From Paguma larvata (Eukaryota; Chordata; Mammalia; Carnivora; Viverridae), in contig CM057831.1 of NCBI GenBank assembly GCA_030068075.1, forward strand, positions 10,645,370 through 10,709,369: 64,000 nt of DNA. Direction: 5' to 3'. The notes beneath the pieces are model-generated. The model was not told where the DNA came from. It did no database searches and was given only the letters and a program-made list of their open reading frames with translations. Below, piece after piece: positions 1-43,419 of the stretch. Both the position numbers and the translations under genes were made by a program. The stretch's first letter is position 1, and every line of letters begins with the position of its first letter.

Positions 1-390
1 ACCTCGCAATGATTAAGGCTTTCTCCATCTTTCACCTGAACTACTGCGACTCCCCCTTCCCCACCTCCCTCCTCTGCCCTGCGCCTCGGCCAGAATCATC
101 TTCCCCTGGGGCAGGAGTTGTGTTTTAAGCTACATTTACATGAGCAGTGTTTAAGCACCTTTCGTGTACAGACGCTACACTGGGGCTGCAGGTACAAAGA
201 TATACTCGGTCCCTCCCAGGAAGTGCTGCAGAGGGTCCCTAAGTCCTTAAGGCTGCTTGCTGTAGAAGGTCACTAAGCTGGCTCACTGTCTACCACCCCA
301 TCTCCATCGCATCTCGCTCGCCCCCCCTTCCCTCCCAGCCCACCTTCAGCACAAGGATTAGTAGCCTCCCAGCATAAAAAAGGCTGTTCA

Positions 391-627
391 GGGCCACCTG
401 GGTGGCTCCATTGGTTAAGCACCTGACTTCAGCTCAGGTCACGATCTCACAGCTCATGAGTTCAAGCCCCGGATTGCGCTCTGTGCTGACAGCTCAGAAC
501 CTGGAGCCTGCTTTGGATTCTGTGACTCCCTCTCTCTGCCCCTCCCCTGCTCATGCTGTCTCTGTCTCTCTCTCGAAAATAAACATTAAAATAAAAAACT
601 TAAAAAAAAATAAAATAGGTAAATAAA
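391..627 (+). mobile_element. CanSINE (feliform tRNA-derived SINE)
   Basis: Head GGGCCACCTGGGTGGCTC, tRNA-like GTTCAAGCCCC box, TCAGAACCTGGAGCCTGC body, CT-rich stretch and A-rich tail. Flanked by AAAAAGGCTGTTCA and AAAAAGGCTGTCCA target duplications. Confidence 0.93.
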
Positions 628-643
628 TAAAAAAGGCTGTCCA

Positions 644-866
644 GGGGCACCTGGGTGGCTTAGTCAGTTATGTGGCTGACTTTAGCTCAGGTCACGATCT
701 CAGGGTTCAAGGGTTTGGGCCCCCGCATCAGGCTCTGTGCTGACCGCTCAGAGCCTGGAGCCTGCTTTGGATTCTATGTCTCCCTCTCTCTCTGCCCCTG
801 CCCTGCTCACACTCTCTCTCTCTCAAAAATAAACATTATAAAAAATTTTTTAATTAAAAAAAAAAA
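644..866 (+). mobile_element. CanSINE, second tandem copy
   Basis: It begins directly after the right target duplication of the preceding SINE and is followed by a third, diverged copy of that duplication (AAAGTCCGTCCA). Confidence 0.92.
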
Positions 867-2336
867 AAGTCCGTCCAGGGACAGTGACAGAAACAGTGAA
901 CAGGCAAAGGTTAGGACTCAAACAACTCCCACCATCTGGCTCAATGGCTTTGGTGGAGGAAGTGCCTGGATGGCGGGAGTTGTTTGGGGGCGGGGGCAAA
1001 GGGAAGAGAAGAGGGAGGAGGAAGGGGAAGGGGGGGTGTCACTTCCCTGCTCAATATCTCCCTTTAGGTGGCAGTGTGAGCAAGCTCAGAGCCTCGCCCG
1101 GGAGAGCCTCCTTATCCAGCGCATCCACCCCATGAGAAACCAGTCCGGGGCCCCAGACAGACAGACAGACAGACGGCTTCCTTGGGCAGTACGGGTCCAG
1201 CCTGGACTTGAAGCAAGAGCTGGCCGGGCCCCAACCCTCCAGCCTGAGACCAGTCCCCAGGCTGCAAGAAAAAAAGCCCGTTCCCAGTACAGGATGGCCA
1301 CATCGTCCCCTCTCCCAGACACCATCTCACCAGGATGCAGAACAGGGCACGCTTGGTGTAGCTGGCGTGGTACCAGTTACATTGGGGGGAGGGGCGGGAG
1401 CCAGAGCCAAATAGGAGTAGACAAGTGAATTTGCTGCAAAAAAAAAAAAAAAAATGTAATCTAGGTCAAGGATCAAAACTCCCGTCCACAGAGGGTCCGA
1501 GCTGCCAGGACTTAGCTGTTCTGTGTGCATAATCCTCAAGGAGACCGGGCAACTCCAGAGGAAAGAGGAAGAACACGGATAAGAATAAGACACAAGTCCA
1601 GGAGCCGCCGCTGCGTTTGTTTCCTGGTGCGACAGTGCCAGAGGCCCACAAACGAGGTGGCTTCAACCACAGAGACCTAGAGTCGCAGAGCTCTGGAAGC
1701 GGGAGGTCTGAAACTAAGATGCTAGAGGCTGGCAGGGCCAGGTTCCTCGGGGACAGGATCCTTCCTTGCCTCGTGCAGTCCCTCAGCTTCTCTGAGCCTC
1801 GGTTCTCCGATCGACCGCACGAGGTCGTTTTGAAGGTCACATAAGAAAAAGTGCTTTGTGACCGCAAAGCCCCGTCCGGGGAGCCACGGCCGATGTTTCC
1901 TCGCCAACACGTGCACGTTCTCCCTCAACAATGCCAGATAAGACACCGATACTCTGCCTGCCTCCTTTCTGGCTCTACGGTTTCTCCGTTCTAGAATGCC
2001 CTCTGCACCTGCGAGGCCGGTCTCGCATGAGTCACGCGTCGGCTCCCCGGGGGAACTGGCAGCGCCTGCCCCGATCGCAGCAGCAGGCATTGGCCAACGT
2101 ACCTCTGCGGAAAGTCAAAGCCGGATCACGTCGTGATTCAGGGCTTCCAGACGGCGCCCTTAAGTAGCTGGGCGGGAGGGAATCGGGGCGTTGTCCTGTG
2201 AAGCCTCTGCCCGGCTCGCACAGGCAGTGAGGTGCAGAAGGAGCCCAGAGAGGAGCCCAGCACGGGGTGTGCAAAGCTCCATGCAGGTCTCACGTAAAGG
2301 AGGCGCAGCCGCAGGACGGTCGGGCCTGGCCCGGAA

Positions 2337-2430
2337 CAGGCGGAGGGATCCGCAGGCGGAGGGATCCGCAGGCGGAGGGATCCGCAGGCGGAGGGATCCG
2401 CAGGCGGAGGGATCCGCAGGCGGAGGGATA
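2337..2430. repeat. 16-bp minisatellite, about 5.9 copies
   Basis: The unit CAGGCGGAGGGATCCG is repeated without change at 2337, 2353, 2369, 2385 and 2401, with a partial sixth copy. Each period contains TCCGC-AG-GCGGA, a self-complementary core, and CpG sites. Confidence 0.97.
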
Positions 2431-2819
2431 CACTTCCGGCTTCTCGAAACTCACAAGGCCCGGTTAGCAAGCCCCTAGTCCCTGACCTCGCTGCACGCTG
2501 CCGCCGCCTCCCCCACCCCCAGTTGCTACCCCCATGTTCCCACCCACCCGTCAGGGCAGACCGTGCAGCTCTTCTTACCCTGCAGGTAGCAGAGACCCAG
2601 CAGGGTATGAGTCCCTCTCTCATCCACACAGCTGGCAGGAGACGGGGCTGGAACGTGACTTAGCAACACGCGCTGCTGATGGAGGGTTCCAGAACCAGTG
2701 ACACGCGCGGAAGAGGGGGCCCGCCGTAGTCAAAAATCACATTCTGAAGGTGACGATGCATTTAACCCGCGACTGAAATCATAGCCTCATTTTCCTTCAC
2801 TGGCAGGATTTCTGCGGCC

Positions 2820-3005
2820 CCTCCTGGGTGCCGGGCCCTGCCGTCAGCACTCTGCAGATGTTAGGTCACCTAATCCTCGCAGCGGCCCTAGAAGGTGCGT
2901 CTCGTGATTGTCACCCAACTTCAGAGATTTGGAAAGGGAGGCGGAGAGGGGTTAAATAACGGGCCGCAGGTGACACAGCTGGAAAGTGACAGAGCCATTA
3001 ACGTT
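2820..3005 (-). mobile_element. MIR
   Basis: Reads like the complement of MIR: GTCACCTAATCCTCGCAGCG, then GGGTTAAATAACGGGCC and GACACAGCTGGAAAGTGAC. Confidence 0.6.
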
Positions 3006-3544
3006 AAGAGGTAACGCCATGCGTGGTGATTAGTCCGTGTACAGGCCATTGATCCTGGGAATACACATGTAATGAAGTTTTCATCCGCACGATTTAATTT
3101 CTAGCCGGGTTTAAAAAAATAAAATCGTGCAAGTCGTGTACGTTCATGGTCTCAGATCCGTAACAGTTAGGATGAAAGGCAGTGTCTGCCAGCCCCACTA
3201 GCCCCCCTGTTTCAACCATGAGCAGCTCCAGGGTAAAGTTCAGAGCATCTTCCAGAGACACGTGGAAAGAAAGGCTGGACTCAGCAATAAGGGGAAATTC
3301 CTTGTTTGCCTAATTTGCGGGGAGAAAGCTGAATGACAAGGTATTTTTCTGAGACCAGTTTCAAATACATGAGCAATGCGGAAATTTTCCCTGGGGACGG
3401 CCCACACAGAGCTCAGGGAGATGGGGGCCCGAGGGGCTTTTCAAGGTCCGGGGAGGACCCCAGAGGCCATTGCAAACCGTCTCCACGACCCATGCAGGGC
3501 CCAACCCTGCAGGAAAAAGTGGAAAAGGGCCAGGCATCCTAGGT

Positions 3545-3900
3545 TACACAAGCCTAGGGCCCAGCCCTCTCTGGGCCTCAGTTTCCCCCTTTGTAAAAAA
3601 TCTTTTTAATGATTATTTTTGAAAGAGAGAGCGATGGAGGAGGGGCAGAAAGTGAGGGAGACACAGAATCTGAAGCAGGCTCCAGGCTCAGAGCTGTCAG
3701 CACAGAGCCTGATGCGGGGCCTGAACCCGTGAACTGTGAGATCGTGACCTGGGCCGAAGTTGGACGCTTGTGACTGAGCCACTCAGGAGCCCCTCCCCCT
3801 TTATAAAATGGAGGTAACAGGAGCACCCACATCCTAGGGTGGCCCTGAGGTCTGAGTGAGGTAACGCGATTTCTTGACACAGGCGTAGAAGCCTGGCACC
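3545..3900 (+). mobile_element. MIR interrupted by a CanSINE
   Basis: CTCTGGGCCTCAGTTTCCCC on the left and TAAAATGGAGGTAACAGGAG on the right of the SINE at 3599-3795 form one MIR 3' part. Confidence 0.65.
3599..3795 (-). mobile_element. CanSINE inserted in an MIR
   Basis: Reverse-oriented element between CCCCCTTTGTAAAA and CCCCCTTTATAAAA duplications. It splits an MIR whose halves lie at about 3545-3598 and 3796-3900. Confidence 0.92.
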
Positions 3901-5017
3901 CGGGAATACATATCACGTGTTACCGATGGTTTACTTCGGCGGCTCCTTGAAGCAAGCGGGTCCTGTCATTCTGTCAGATACTCCCGTGTGCCCCCACCCC
4001 CTATCCCCAGCCTGAGGGGGATCCGTCCCAGCAAGGGCCACAAGACAAGGTCAGCTCCCACCCGACGGCGATCAGCCACAGTTAGGGATTCTCCATGCCC
4101 CCGGTTCCTCTTTGGTGGAGACAACGTGAGGCTTAATGCCACAGCTTCGGGGCCCAAACCACGTCTGGGAGAAGGGCTGGTGAGCAGTGAAAATCCTCTC
4201 CCGAGAGTCAGCGAACCCACAGAGAGGCACACCCGCACGCCCCACAGTAAGCCAGGGCGTCCCTTCTGTCCCCGTGGACGCACACTGCATCCCCCACCCT
4301 CCGCATTTCAGAGCCACTTGGCTCAGGGGCTGTGGGCTGTTGCCGGCACGTCCCCACCGTCCGCGTCCTTGTCTGCAGGACTTCCTGGGAGAGGCCCCGA
4401 CAGAAGAGTCTGTTGCTGAAACCGAGCTCAGGGTACGTGGGCTCGGAGGAAAGAACTAGAGACTGCCGGCTGGAAGGAACCCCGAAGGTTCATCGATGGC
4501 AAGCTCCAGTCTCTAAATTCAGCTCGCTCCCGAAATAACAGCCTCTACCCACTCCCGAGCGTGGGAGGAGATCGAGAACAGTACTTCTGAGACTTTGAGG
4601 TGCACAGGAATCTCCCAGGGGTCCTGCCATGCCGATCCTGAGACCACAGGTCTGTCGGGGCAAGCGAGGGGGCGGGGGGAGAATTCCGCATCTCTGACAA
4701 GCTCCCAGGTGCTGCACAAATGCTGGTGGCTGCACGCACACACCTGGAGCAGGAAGGATCTGGAAGACTTGCTGCCCTCAGAAGCTCCTGCTTGCATAGC
4801 AGCTGTGCAGGACGTGGGCAGAGTGAGTTTCCCAAGGCGCAGGCTGTGTATTTTTTCCAGCTACAGATGTAACCACCGTGCTCTTTAATGCCACAGAAAA
4901 TAATTGTCGCATGGATGGGTGCTGATACCAAGGTCAAATGTACCATCAGAAAAACTGGCACATTAATTCCCTGTCCTAAAAATTACATATCTAAGTAAAA
5001 ATGTCCTGGGGGAAAAT

Positions 5018-5315
5018 GAAGGAAGAGGGAAGGAAGGAAGGAAAGGGAGAGAAAGAGGGAAGGAGGGAGGGAGGGAGGGAAAGAGGGAGGGAAGGAGGGA
5101 GGGAGGGAGGGAGGAAGAAAAGAGGGAAGGAGGGGGAAGGAAGTAAAGGGAGGGAGGGAGAGAGGAAGGAAGGAAAGAGGGAGGGAAAGAAGGAAGGAGG
5201 GAAGGGAGAAAGGGAAGGGAGAAAGGGAAGGAAGGAAGGAAGGAAGGAAGGAAGGGAGGGAGGGAGGGGGAAGGAGGGGGGAAGGAGGGGAGAAGGAAGG
5301 GAGGAAGGGAGGAAA
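5018..5315. repeat. Polypurine tract (GGAA/GGGA), about 298 bp
   Basis: All bases are A or G except a single T at 5144. It is built from GGAA, GGGA and GAAAGG units. Confidence 0.97.
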
Positions 5316-5571
5316 TTGAAGAGAGCAGTTAAATGATGAAAAAAAAATCTGAACCCCTAAAGGGTTTTGTTTCCACCTCCCCTAGAACACCTCTGTAACC
5401 TACCATGATTGATGGCTGCGTCCTGTCCCTTCCGGAGGTCTTTGCGAGCCCTGTGTCCTTGATCTCCGAATCCCCAGGGCCTTGCACCAGAGCTGGCTCT
5501 CGCAGGAGCTCCGAGGATACATATTTTGCAAAACCGGTAGGGAGAACCGCTCCATTCACAAGGGCCAGACA

Positions 5572-5700
5572 GAGATGATCTCATTTAATCCTCCTAACAG
5601 CCTTGTGAGGTCAGTACTGTCATCACCTCCGCTTTACGGACGAGGAGCACGAAGCTCTTGACCAAGGGAGAGGCAGGTTTGGTGAGGCCCGAAGCGTATA
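5572..5700 (-). mobile_element. MIR fragment
   Basis: ATCTCATTTAATCCTCCTAA and the following GAGGTCAGTACTGTCATCAC resemble the MIR complement. Confidence 0.55.
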
Positions 5701-6003
5701 CGTTGGGAGGGGCCCTCTTTCACAAAAAGCGTAGCAGAAAGCGGTTGCACATTTCCGATAACCTGTGCCCGTGTGAACAGATTGCTGGGGACCCTTCCTG
5801 GCCTTGGAGAGGCTGTGCAAGGGAGGGGGTGGGCGGGCGGGGGTCAGACAGCTCAGGCTGCATGAGCTTCGTGCCCAAACTGCCTCTGATCTTGACTGGA
5901 AACAAGAGGGACAGGAAGAAGGAAGGGGAAGACAGAGGAAGAGAGAGGAAAGCAAAAGGAAGGGGAAACGGAAAAAACCAGGACGGGACTCTAAAGAGAT
6001 GAG

Positions 6004-6007
<4 letters not shown>

Positions 6008-6055
<48 letters not shown>
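6008..6055. repeat. (GA)24 microsatellite
   Basis: A pure GA dinucleotide run at the end of a purine-rich stretch beginning near 5900. Confidence 0.97.
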
Positions 6056-6057
<2 letters not shown>

Positions 6058-6596
6058 GTCCGAGGCAGGATGGGAGGAGTTGAGTGGGGGGCTAAGGCGC
6101 CCCTGGATGAATGGGGGGGTCCAGCGGTGGCTCCCACCTGGCCCCTGGGAGGTGTGGGCGGGTCCCCTGCTCCCCCCGGGCCTCTGCACCTCCCCCTGTA
6201 GATTCTACAGCTCCTCCTCAGGTATCACAGCAACCCTGTCTCTCCACCTGGGAGCTGGGCCCAGAGCCGGGCCAGGAGGGCTGAGTAATCCTCCCTCCGA
6301 CACGCCGCACCCAGCAGCTCCCTCTTTCCTGGTTCATCACTTGAGTGCCCTTGCAAGGAGATTCGAAACCTGGGGCCAGATGTTTAGACTGGCGTATAGA
6401 GGAACCAAGCCCAGGGGCGGGAGGGCCCACTGGCCCCTCGTTATCTGACTATGGAAGCTCTTTTTAAAAGGGAGGCACCTGCCTCGGTCTTGGCAGTCTG
6501 TCCCGTGAAGCCACCTGTTCTAAGATCGCGGCCCCTTCACTCCACTCCAAACTGCCACTTCTGAAGCCCACTGCCCTAACACGCCGCCCCCCCCCC

Positions 6597-7110
6597 CGTG
6601 TCTAAAGTAGCACTATCGACAAGAGCCAAGGTATGGAAAGAACCCGAATGTCCGTCAACGGATGAATGGTTAAAGAAGATGTGGTGTATCTATACAATGG
6701 AGTATTGCTCGGCAATCAAAAAGAATGAAATCTTGCCATTTGCAACTACATGGATGGAACTGGAGTGTACTATGCTCAGTGACATAAGTCAAAGACAGAG
6801 ATCACGGGGTTTCACTCATATGTGGAATTAAAGATACAAAACAGGCGAACATAAGGGAGGGAAGCAAAAATAATATAAAAACAGAGAGGGACACAAACCA
6901 TAAAAGACTCTTAAATACAGAGAACAAACTGAGGGTTGCTGGCAGGGTGTTGGGGTGGGGGAAAGGGCCAAAGGGGTGATGGGGGATTAAGGGGAACACT
7001 TGTTGGGATGAGTTCTGTGTAAGTGATGAGTCACTAAATTCTACTGCTGAAGTTATTACACTATATGTTAACTAACTTGGATTTAAATTTAAACATTTTT
7101 TTAAAAACAG
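6597..7110 (+). mobile_element. L1 3' end fragment
   Basis: The segment contains the familiar carnivore L1 3' sequence (GGTATGGAAAGAACCCGAAT, then GTATTGCTCGGCAATC) and an A-rich end. It is 5'-truncated, as is usual for L1. Confidence 0.85.
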
Positions 7111-7120
7111 AAATAAAGCA

Positions 7121-7312
7121 GGATGCCTGGGGGGCTCAGTCGGTTAAGGGTCCAAGGTCGGCTCGGGTCACAGTCTCTCGGATCCTGGGTTCGAGCCCCG
7201 CATCGGGCTCTGTGCTGACAGCTCAGAGCCTGGAGCCTGCTTCGGATTCTGTGTCTCCCTGCCCCTCCGCCACTTGCTCTCTCTCTCTCTCAAAAATTAA
7301 CATTAAAAAATT
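7121..7312 (+). mobile_element. CanSINE at an L1 tail
   Basis: SINE flanked by AAATAAAGCA duplications, inserted at the A-rich end of the L1 fragment that precedes it. Confidence 0.92.
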
Positions 7313-7599
7313 TTTTAAAAAATAAAGCATAAAACACTCATAATAAATAAATTAAATAGCCCACTGCCCTAGATGGGGGAAGGGCGGGTGACATACTGGC
7401 TTAAGAGACCCTCCAGACCAGCCTTGGGTCTCTGCTGCTCAGAGCCAAGTCCGAGGCCACACCACACTGAGCAGCCGAGGTGGAGTCAGCAGTCAGTGAA
7501 ATCTGTCCTCCTGCTCAGACGTCACTACGGTCGTCCACGGGCCATATTTCCCCAGACCGTGGCCCTGGGGCTTCGGCCACTTGTTCTGCATTCAGCCCG

Positions 7600-7960
7600 T
7601 GCACATGGGGAGCCAGGTTCAAGTCCCGACTCTGCCAAAAACTCGGTGTGATTTGGGGACCAGTCGCTTCACGTCCATGAGCTCAGAGTCCCTTGCCTGT
7701 TTGCACGTGAATTAAAGAGATGACAAGCATGTCATCATCACTGGAAAGGCCAAGGCCCATCACTGGAAGGGCCAAGGCCACCCTGGGCTGGTCCCCAAGA
7801 GGAACTGAACACCTGGATTTGTGCGGAATCTGACGCTAATTTACCGTGAGATCTTAGGTACGTGGCTTTGCCTCTCTGGAATTCCATTTCCTCACCCACG
7901 AAATGGAGGGATGGGAGAAGACAGTTACCCAGGTTCCTTCCGGCTCTCTGGCTCTGTGGG
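7600..7960 (+). mobile_element. MIR-like fragments
   Basis: Two MIR-like stretches: GGTTCAAGTCCCGACTCTGC at about 7617 and ATTCCATTTCCTCACCCACG at about 7881. Confidence 0.5.
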
Positions 7961-8339
7961 TCAAGGTTTCACCTCATATATCCCCTGGCCAGGGGTCAAC
8001 TCAGGCCAAGATATTCAAATATATAATAACCAGTGAGGGGGGGCAAGGAACCCTTGGAAGAGATGCTGGCAGGTCCGCGTCTGGAGGCCAGGGAAGGGGG
8101 TTCGTCTCCTCTTCTGCGGGGTAGAAACCGCCCCATGGGCTTTCCCATCCTGTGGCTCCACACGTGACAACAAGCCAGTTCAGCTGAGCGCCCCAATCTC
8201 CTCCACCCCGCCCCCCACAACCCCAGTCAAAAGCACCCACACACTGAGAAGTCACGCAACCAGGAGAGCGAGCGAGGGAGCAAGCGAGAGCGTGCCTCCA
8301 GACCTCTCCGACAGCCAGCACCCGGTTGAGGGGGGAAGT

Positions 8340-8754
8340 CATTCGGGCGGGAAGGCTTTTTGCAACATCTTAGGTGTGTCACCTGTTCTGAGGCCAAAGG
8401 CCATGAATGACTCCAGGTGTGTTCCAGCCCCTACAATAGGTGTCAGGTTACAAGACACTTAATCATTCCAGTTTGGCAACTTCACCTGTAGGGTTGTTTT
8501 AATCAACTGGCCCCGCAGTCCCCAAATCACTCCTGGAAGACAGCGGTGGAGGCGGCGGGGTGCTGAGGGGAGAGGGATGCCAGACACACGGGACCAAGCC
8601 CTGCCCTGCACCTAGGCCTCTTCTGCCCAGTGCCGCCCAGGGGAGGCTCTGACCCTCGGACCAGCCAGGGCCCGATCCGGGGAGCCCCTCCTCCTGACGG
8701 GCCGCCGACCTCAGCTCCGGCCTGTGGAGAAATACGGAAGACCGCAGAACCAGC

Positions 8755-8757
<3 letters not shown>
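8340..8757 (+). promoter_or_regulatory. Candidate TMPRSS4 5' UTR/proximal promoter segment
   Basis: The 420 bases before the candidate start codon carry several AGGTGT/CACCTG motifs (8372-8385, 8413-8420, 8438-8443, 8482-8487) of T-box or E-box type. No TATA box is obvious and the transcription start cannot be placed. The assignment depends on exon 1 being correct. Confidence 0.25.
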
Positions 8758-41221
<32,464 letters not shown>

Positions 41222-41785
41222 TGCTTCAGCCCCTCTGTACTGCTGGGAGCTGCTTCCCTCCCCCATCCTGCTCACCTGGGGACCCCCAGAACTCAGACAG
41301 AGCAAGAACCCCCTTGGGCACACCTCTCTGCCCACAGCCTCAGCATTTCTTGGTGCAGCCAAGGGCCTCCATTCCTATAAAAGACCTCACAGGCCACAGT
41401 TCCCCAGAAGAAAGACAGCAGCCCCAGCTCAGCACCCCCTGGGGCTCCAAGCATCCCAAGGAGAAAGACCACAGCCCACTGAACAGGCCAGCCTTCCCGC
41501 CAAAGTCTCAGAAGGCATTGCTAAGCCAAGAAGGAACTTTCCTACTCTACTGAAAGCAAGCAGACTCTCCGGTGAGAAGCCAGATCACCAAGGGCTGGAG
41601 GGGAAGGAGGAGGGGGTCTGAGCCCGCCCTCTCCTCCTCCACCCATCCCCAAGCACAGTCAGAGCAAGAAACCAAATGTAACGTAAAATGCACTGTCCTG
41701 CTATTGACGCAACTACTGTTACTCACTGTTGTCACTGTTAGCCCTGTGGCTGCTGCTATTAAACAGGCGTGTGAAGTCTTTGACA
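41222..41785 (+). other. TMPRSS4: TMPRSS4 3' UTR
   Basis: The sequence after the stop codon has no repeats and runs to an ATTAAA poly(A) signal at 41758. Open frames within it have no recognisable domain. The end is inferred from the signal, so a longer UTR is possible. Confidence 0.6.
41758..41763 (+). terminator. TMPRSS4: Candidate TMPRSS4 poly(A) signal ATTAAA
   Basis: ATTAAA is the second most common mammalian poly(A) hexamer. It lies 537 nt after the stop and is followed by a GTGTG-containing stretch that could act as the downstream element. Confidence 0.5.
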
Positions 41786-42617
41786 CAGACCGACTGGACT
41801 GCGTGATGAGAACGGAGCTAGGACTTCTTGGGCCCGGGCAGGGAAAGGTCCTGGGGAGCTCACTGATTCTCAAAGAAGGAAAAAGGAGACCCAAGACCAG
41901 AGCTGCTGAGTGTGGGCAACAGTGAACTTGCAGATGGGGGAAGCCAGGGCGAACACACGGCTCCTCTCCACACAAGGCCTTCTCCCACTGCCCTCTTCCC
42001 GTTTCTCCTGCCCACCTTACCAGCCATGGGCCAGAGATAATACCCGTGACTTGGGAGGGAGGTAATTTAGGCGTTAGAGGCTGACGGTAAATCATGGCTC
42101 CCCTAGTGGCTGGAAAGAGGTACTGCACCTCCGAGTTCTCCCTGGAGAGCCCTGGGTGTGGTAGCTTTCATTCTTAAAAAAAAAAAAGACATTTATCACC
42201 TGCAAAGTCTGAGGGGTCCCAAAGTGGGTTTCTGGGGACATAAGCATGACCATAGCACTCAAAAGTTCAGAGAATTAGGCCCCATGGACTTCTCTGACCA
42301 CTGTATGGAGGCCCAGGCATTCTGACCCTCCTGGTCAGATCTTAGATCAATATACTTGTTAGTGCTTTACTAGGCTCTGAGGAATAGGCTCTCAGAAGTA
42401 ATAGAAATCCCCAAAGGCCAAATAAATAAATAAATAAGTAAACAAGACTATCAGAATCGTGAGCTGAAACGAAGGTAGAGATCGGGGAGCAAGAGCTAAC
42501 GGAAATCTTGGGTTGTCCTGGAGACCAAAACCTACATGAAAGTTGAGACGAGAACTAAATGCAGAGCCAGTGCTCACAATCAAAGACCGGCCAAGATTTT
42601 TTTAGAAAACGCCATGA

Positions 42618-42833
42618 GGGGCGCCTGGGTGGCTCGTTCGGTTAAGCATAGACTTCAGCCTAGGTCAAGATGTCGGCGTTCCAGAGTTTAAGCCCCACAT
42701 CGGGCTCTGGGCTGACAGCTCAGAGCCTGGAGCCTATCTCGGATTCTCTGTCTCCCTTTCGCTCTCTGCCCCTCCCCCCACTCGTGCTCTGTCTCTCAAA
42801 AATAAATAAACTTAAAAAAAATTTTTTTTAAAG
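42618..42833 (+). mobile_element. CanSINE
   Basis: Full-length element flanked by similar GAAAACGCCATGAG and GAAAGCCCCATGAG duplications. Confidence 0.92.
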
Positions 42834-42925
42834 AAAGCCCCATGAGTGGAAATGAAAAACAGCAAATGATCAGACAACCAAGCACTTTAGGTATTCACAT
42901 TATCGGAGTATAATAAAAAACTGAT

Positions 42926-43139
42926 GGGGTGCCTGGGTGGCTCAGTCAGCTGAGCGCCCGACTTCGGCTCAGGTCATGATCTCAGTTTGTGAGTTCAAGC
43001 CCTGCATCAGGCTCCATGTGGAGCCTGCTTGAGATTCTCTCTCTCTCTCCCTCTCTCTCTGCCCCTCTCCCACTTGCTTGCATGCACTCTCTCTCTCTCC
43101 TTCTCTCTCCCCAATAAATACACTTTTTAAAAAATCATA
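42926..43139 (+). mobile_element. CanSINE
   Basis: GGGGTGCCTGGGTGGCTCAG head and CCAATAAATACACTTT tail. The flanks AAAACTGAT and AGAACTGAT look like target duplications. Confidence 0.92.
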
Positions 43140-43159
43140 AAGAACTGATACTGTAGGAT

Positions 43160-43385
43160 ATTTCTATATGCCAGACACTATTCTAAGTGCCTCACTGTAT
43201 CCTGAGTCATTTAACACTCACACAAACCTATGAGAGAGGTGCCATCCGTATCCCCATTTTATGGGTAATAAAACTAAGGCACAATGAGGCTAAGTACCTT
43301 GCCTGAGGTTACATATGAGTAAGTTAAAGCATTCAGACTCCAGGCTGCATGCTATGGTCACGCTATAGGGCTTCCAATATAAGAG
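43160..43385 (-). mobile_element. MIR
   Basis: ATATGCCAGACACTATTCTA, TTAACACTCACACAAACC and CATTTTATGGGTAATAAAAC match the MIR complement over most of its length. Confidence 0.65.
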
Positions 43386-43419
43386 CTTATAAATCTTTAA
43401 ATAAATTAAAAATGGGTAC

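Larger units (their letters stand above)
1..8339. other. Upstream intergenic sequence, repeat-rich
   Basis: No coding exon is recognised here. It holds CanSINEs, MIR fragments, a minisatellite, two purine-rich tracts and an L1 3' end, each listed separately. Stretches such as 880-2330 and 3010-3330 show nothing recognisable beyond GC-rich unique sequence. A TGAGTCA AP-1-like heptamer occurs near 2027. Confidence 0.6.

Noticed and set aside
391..866. tRNA-like boxes in the CanSINEs
   Set aside because: They belong to retroposed SINE copies and do not form functional tRNA genes.
5804..6448. 214-codon open frame
   Set aside because: Runs through a GA repeat and purine-rich tract, which lack stop codons in some frames.
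6598..6831. 77-codon open frame
   Set aside because: Part of an L1 3' end, not a host gene.
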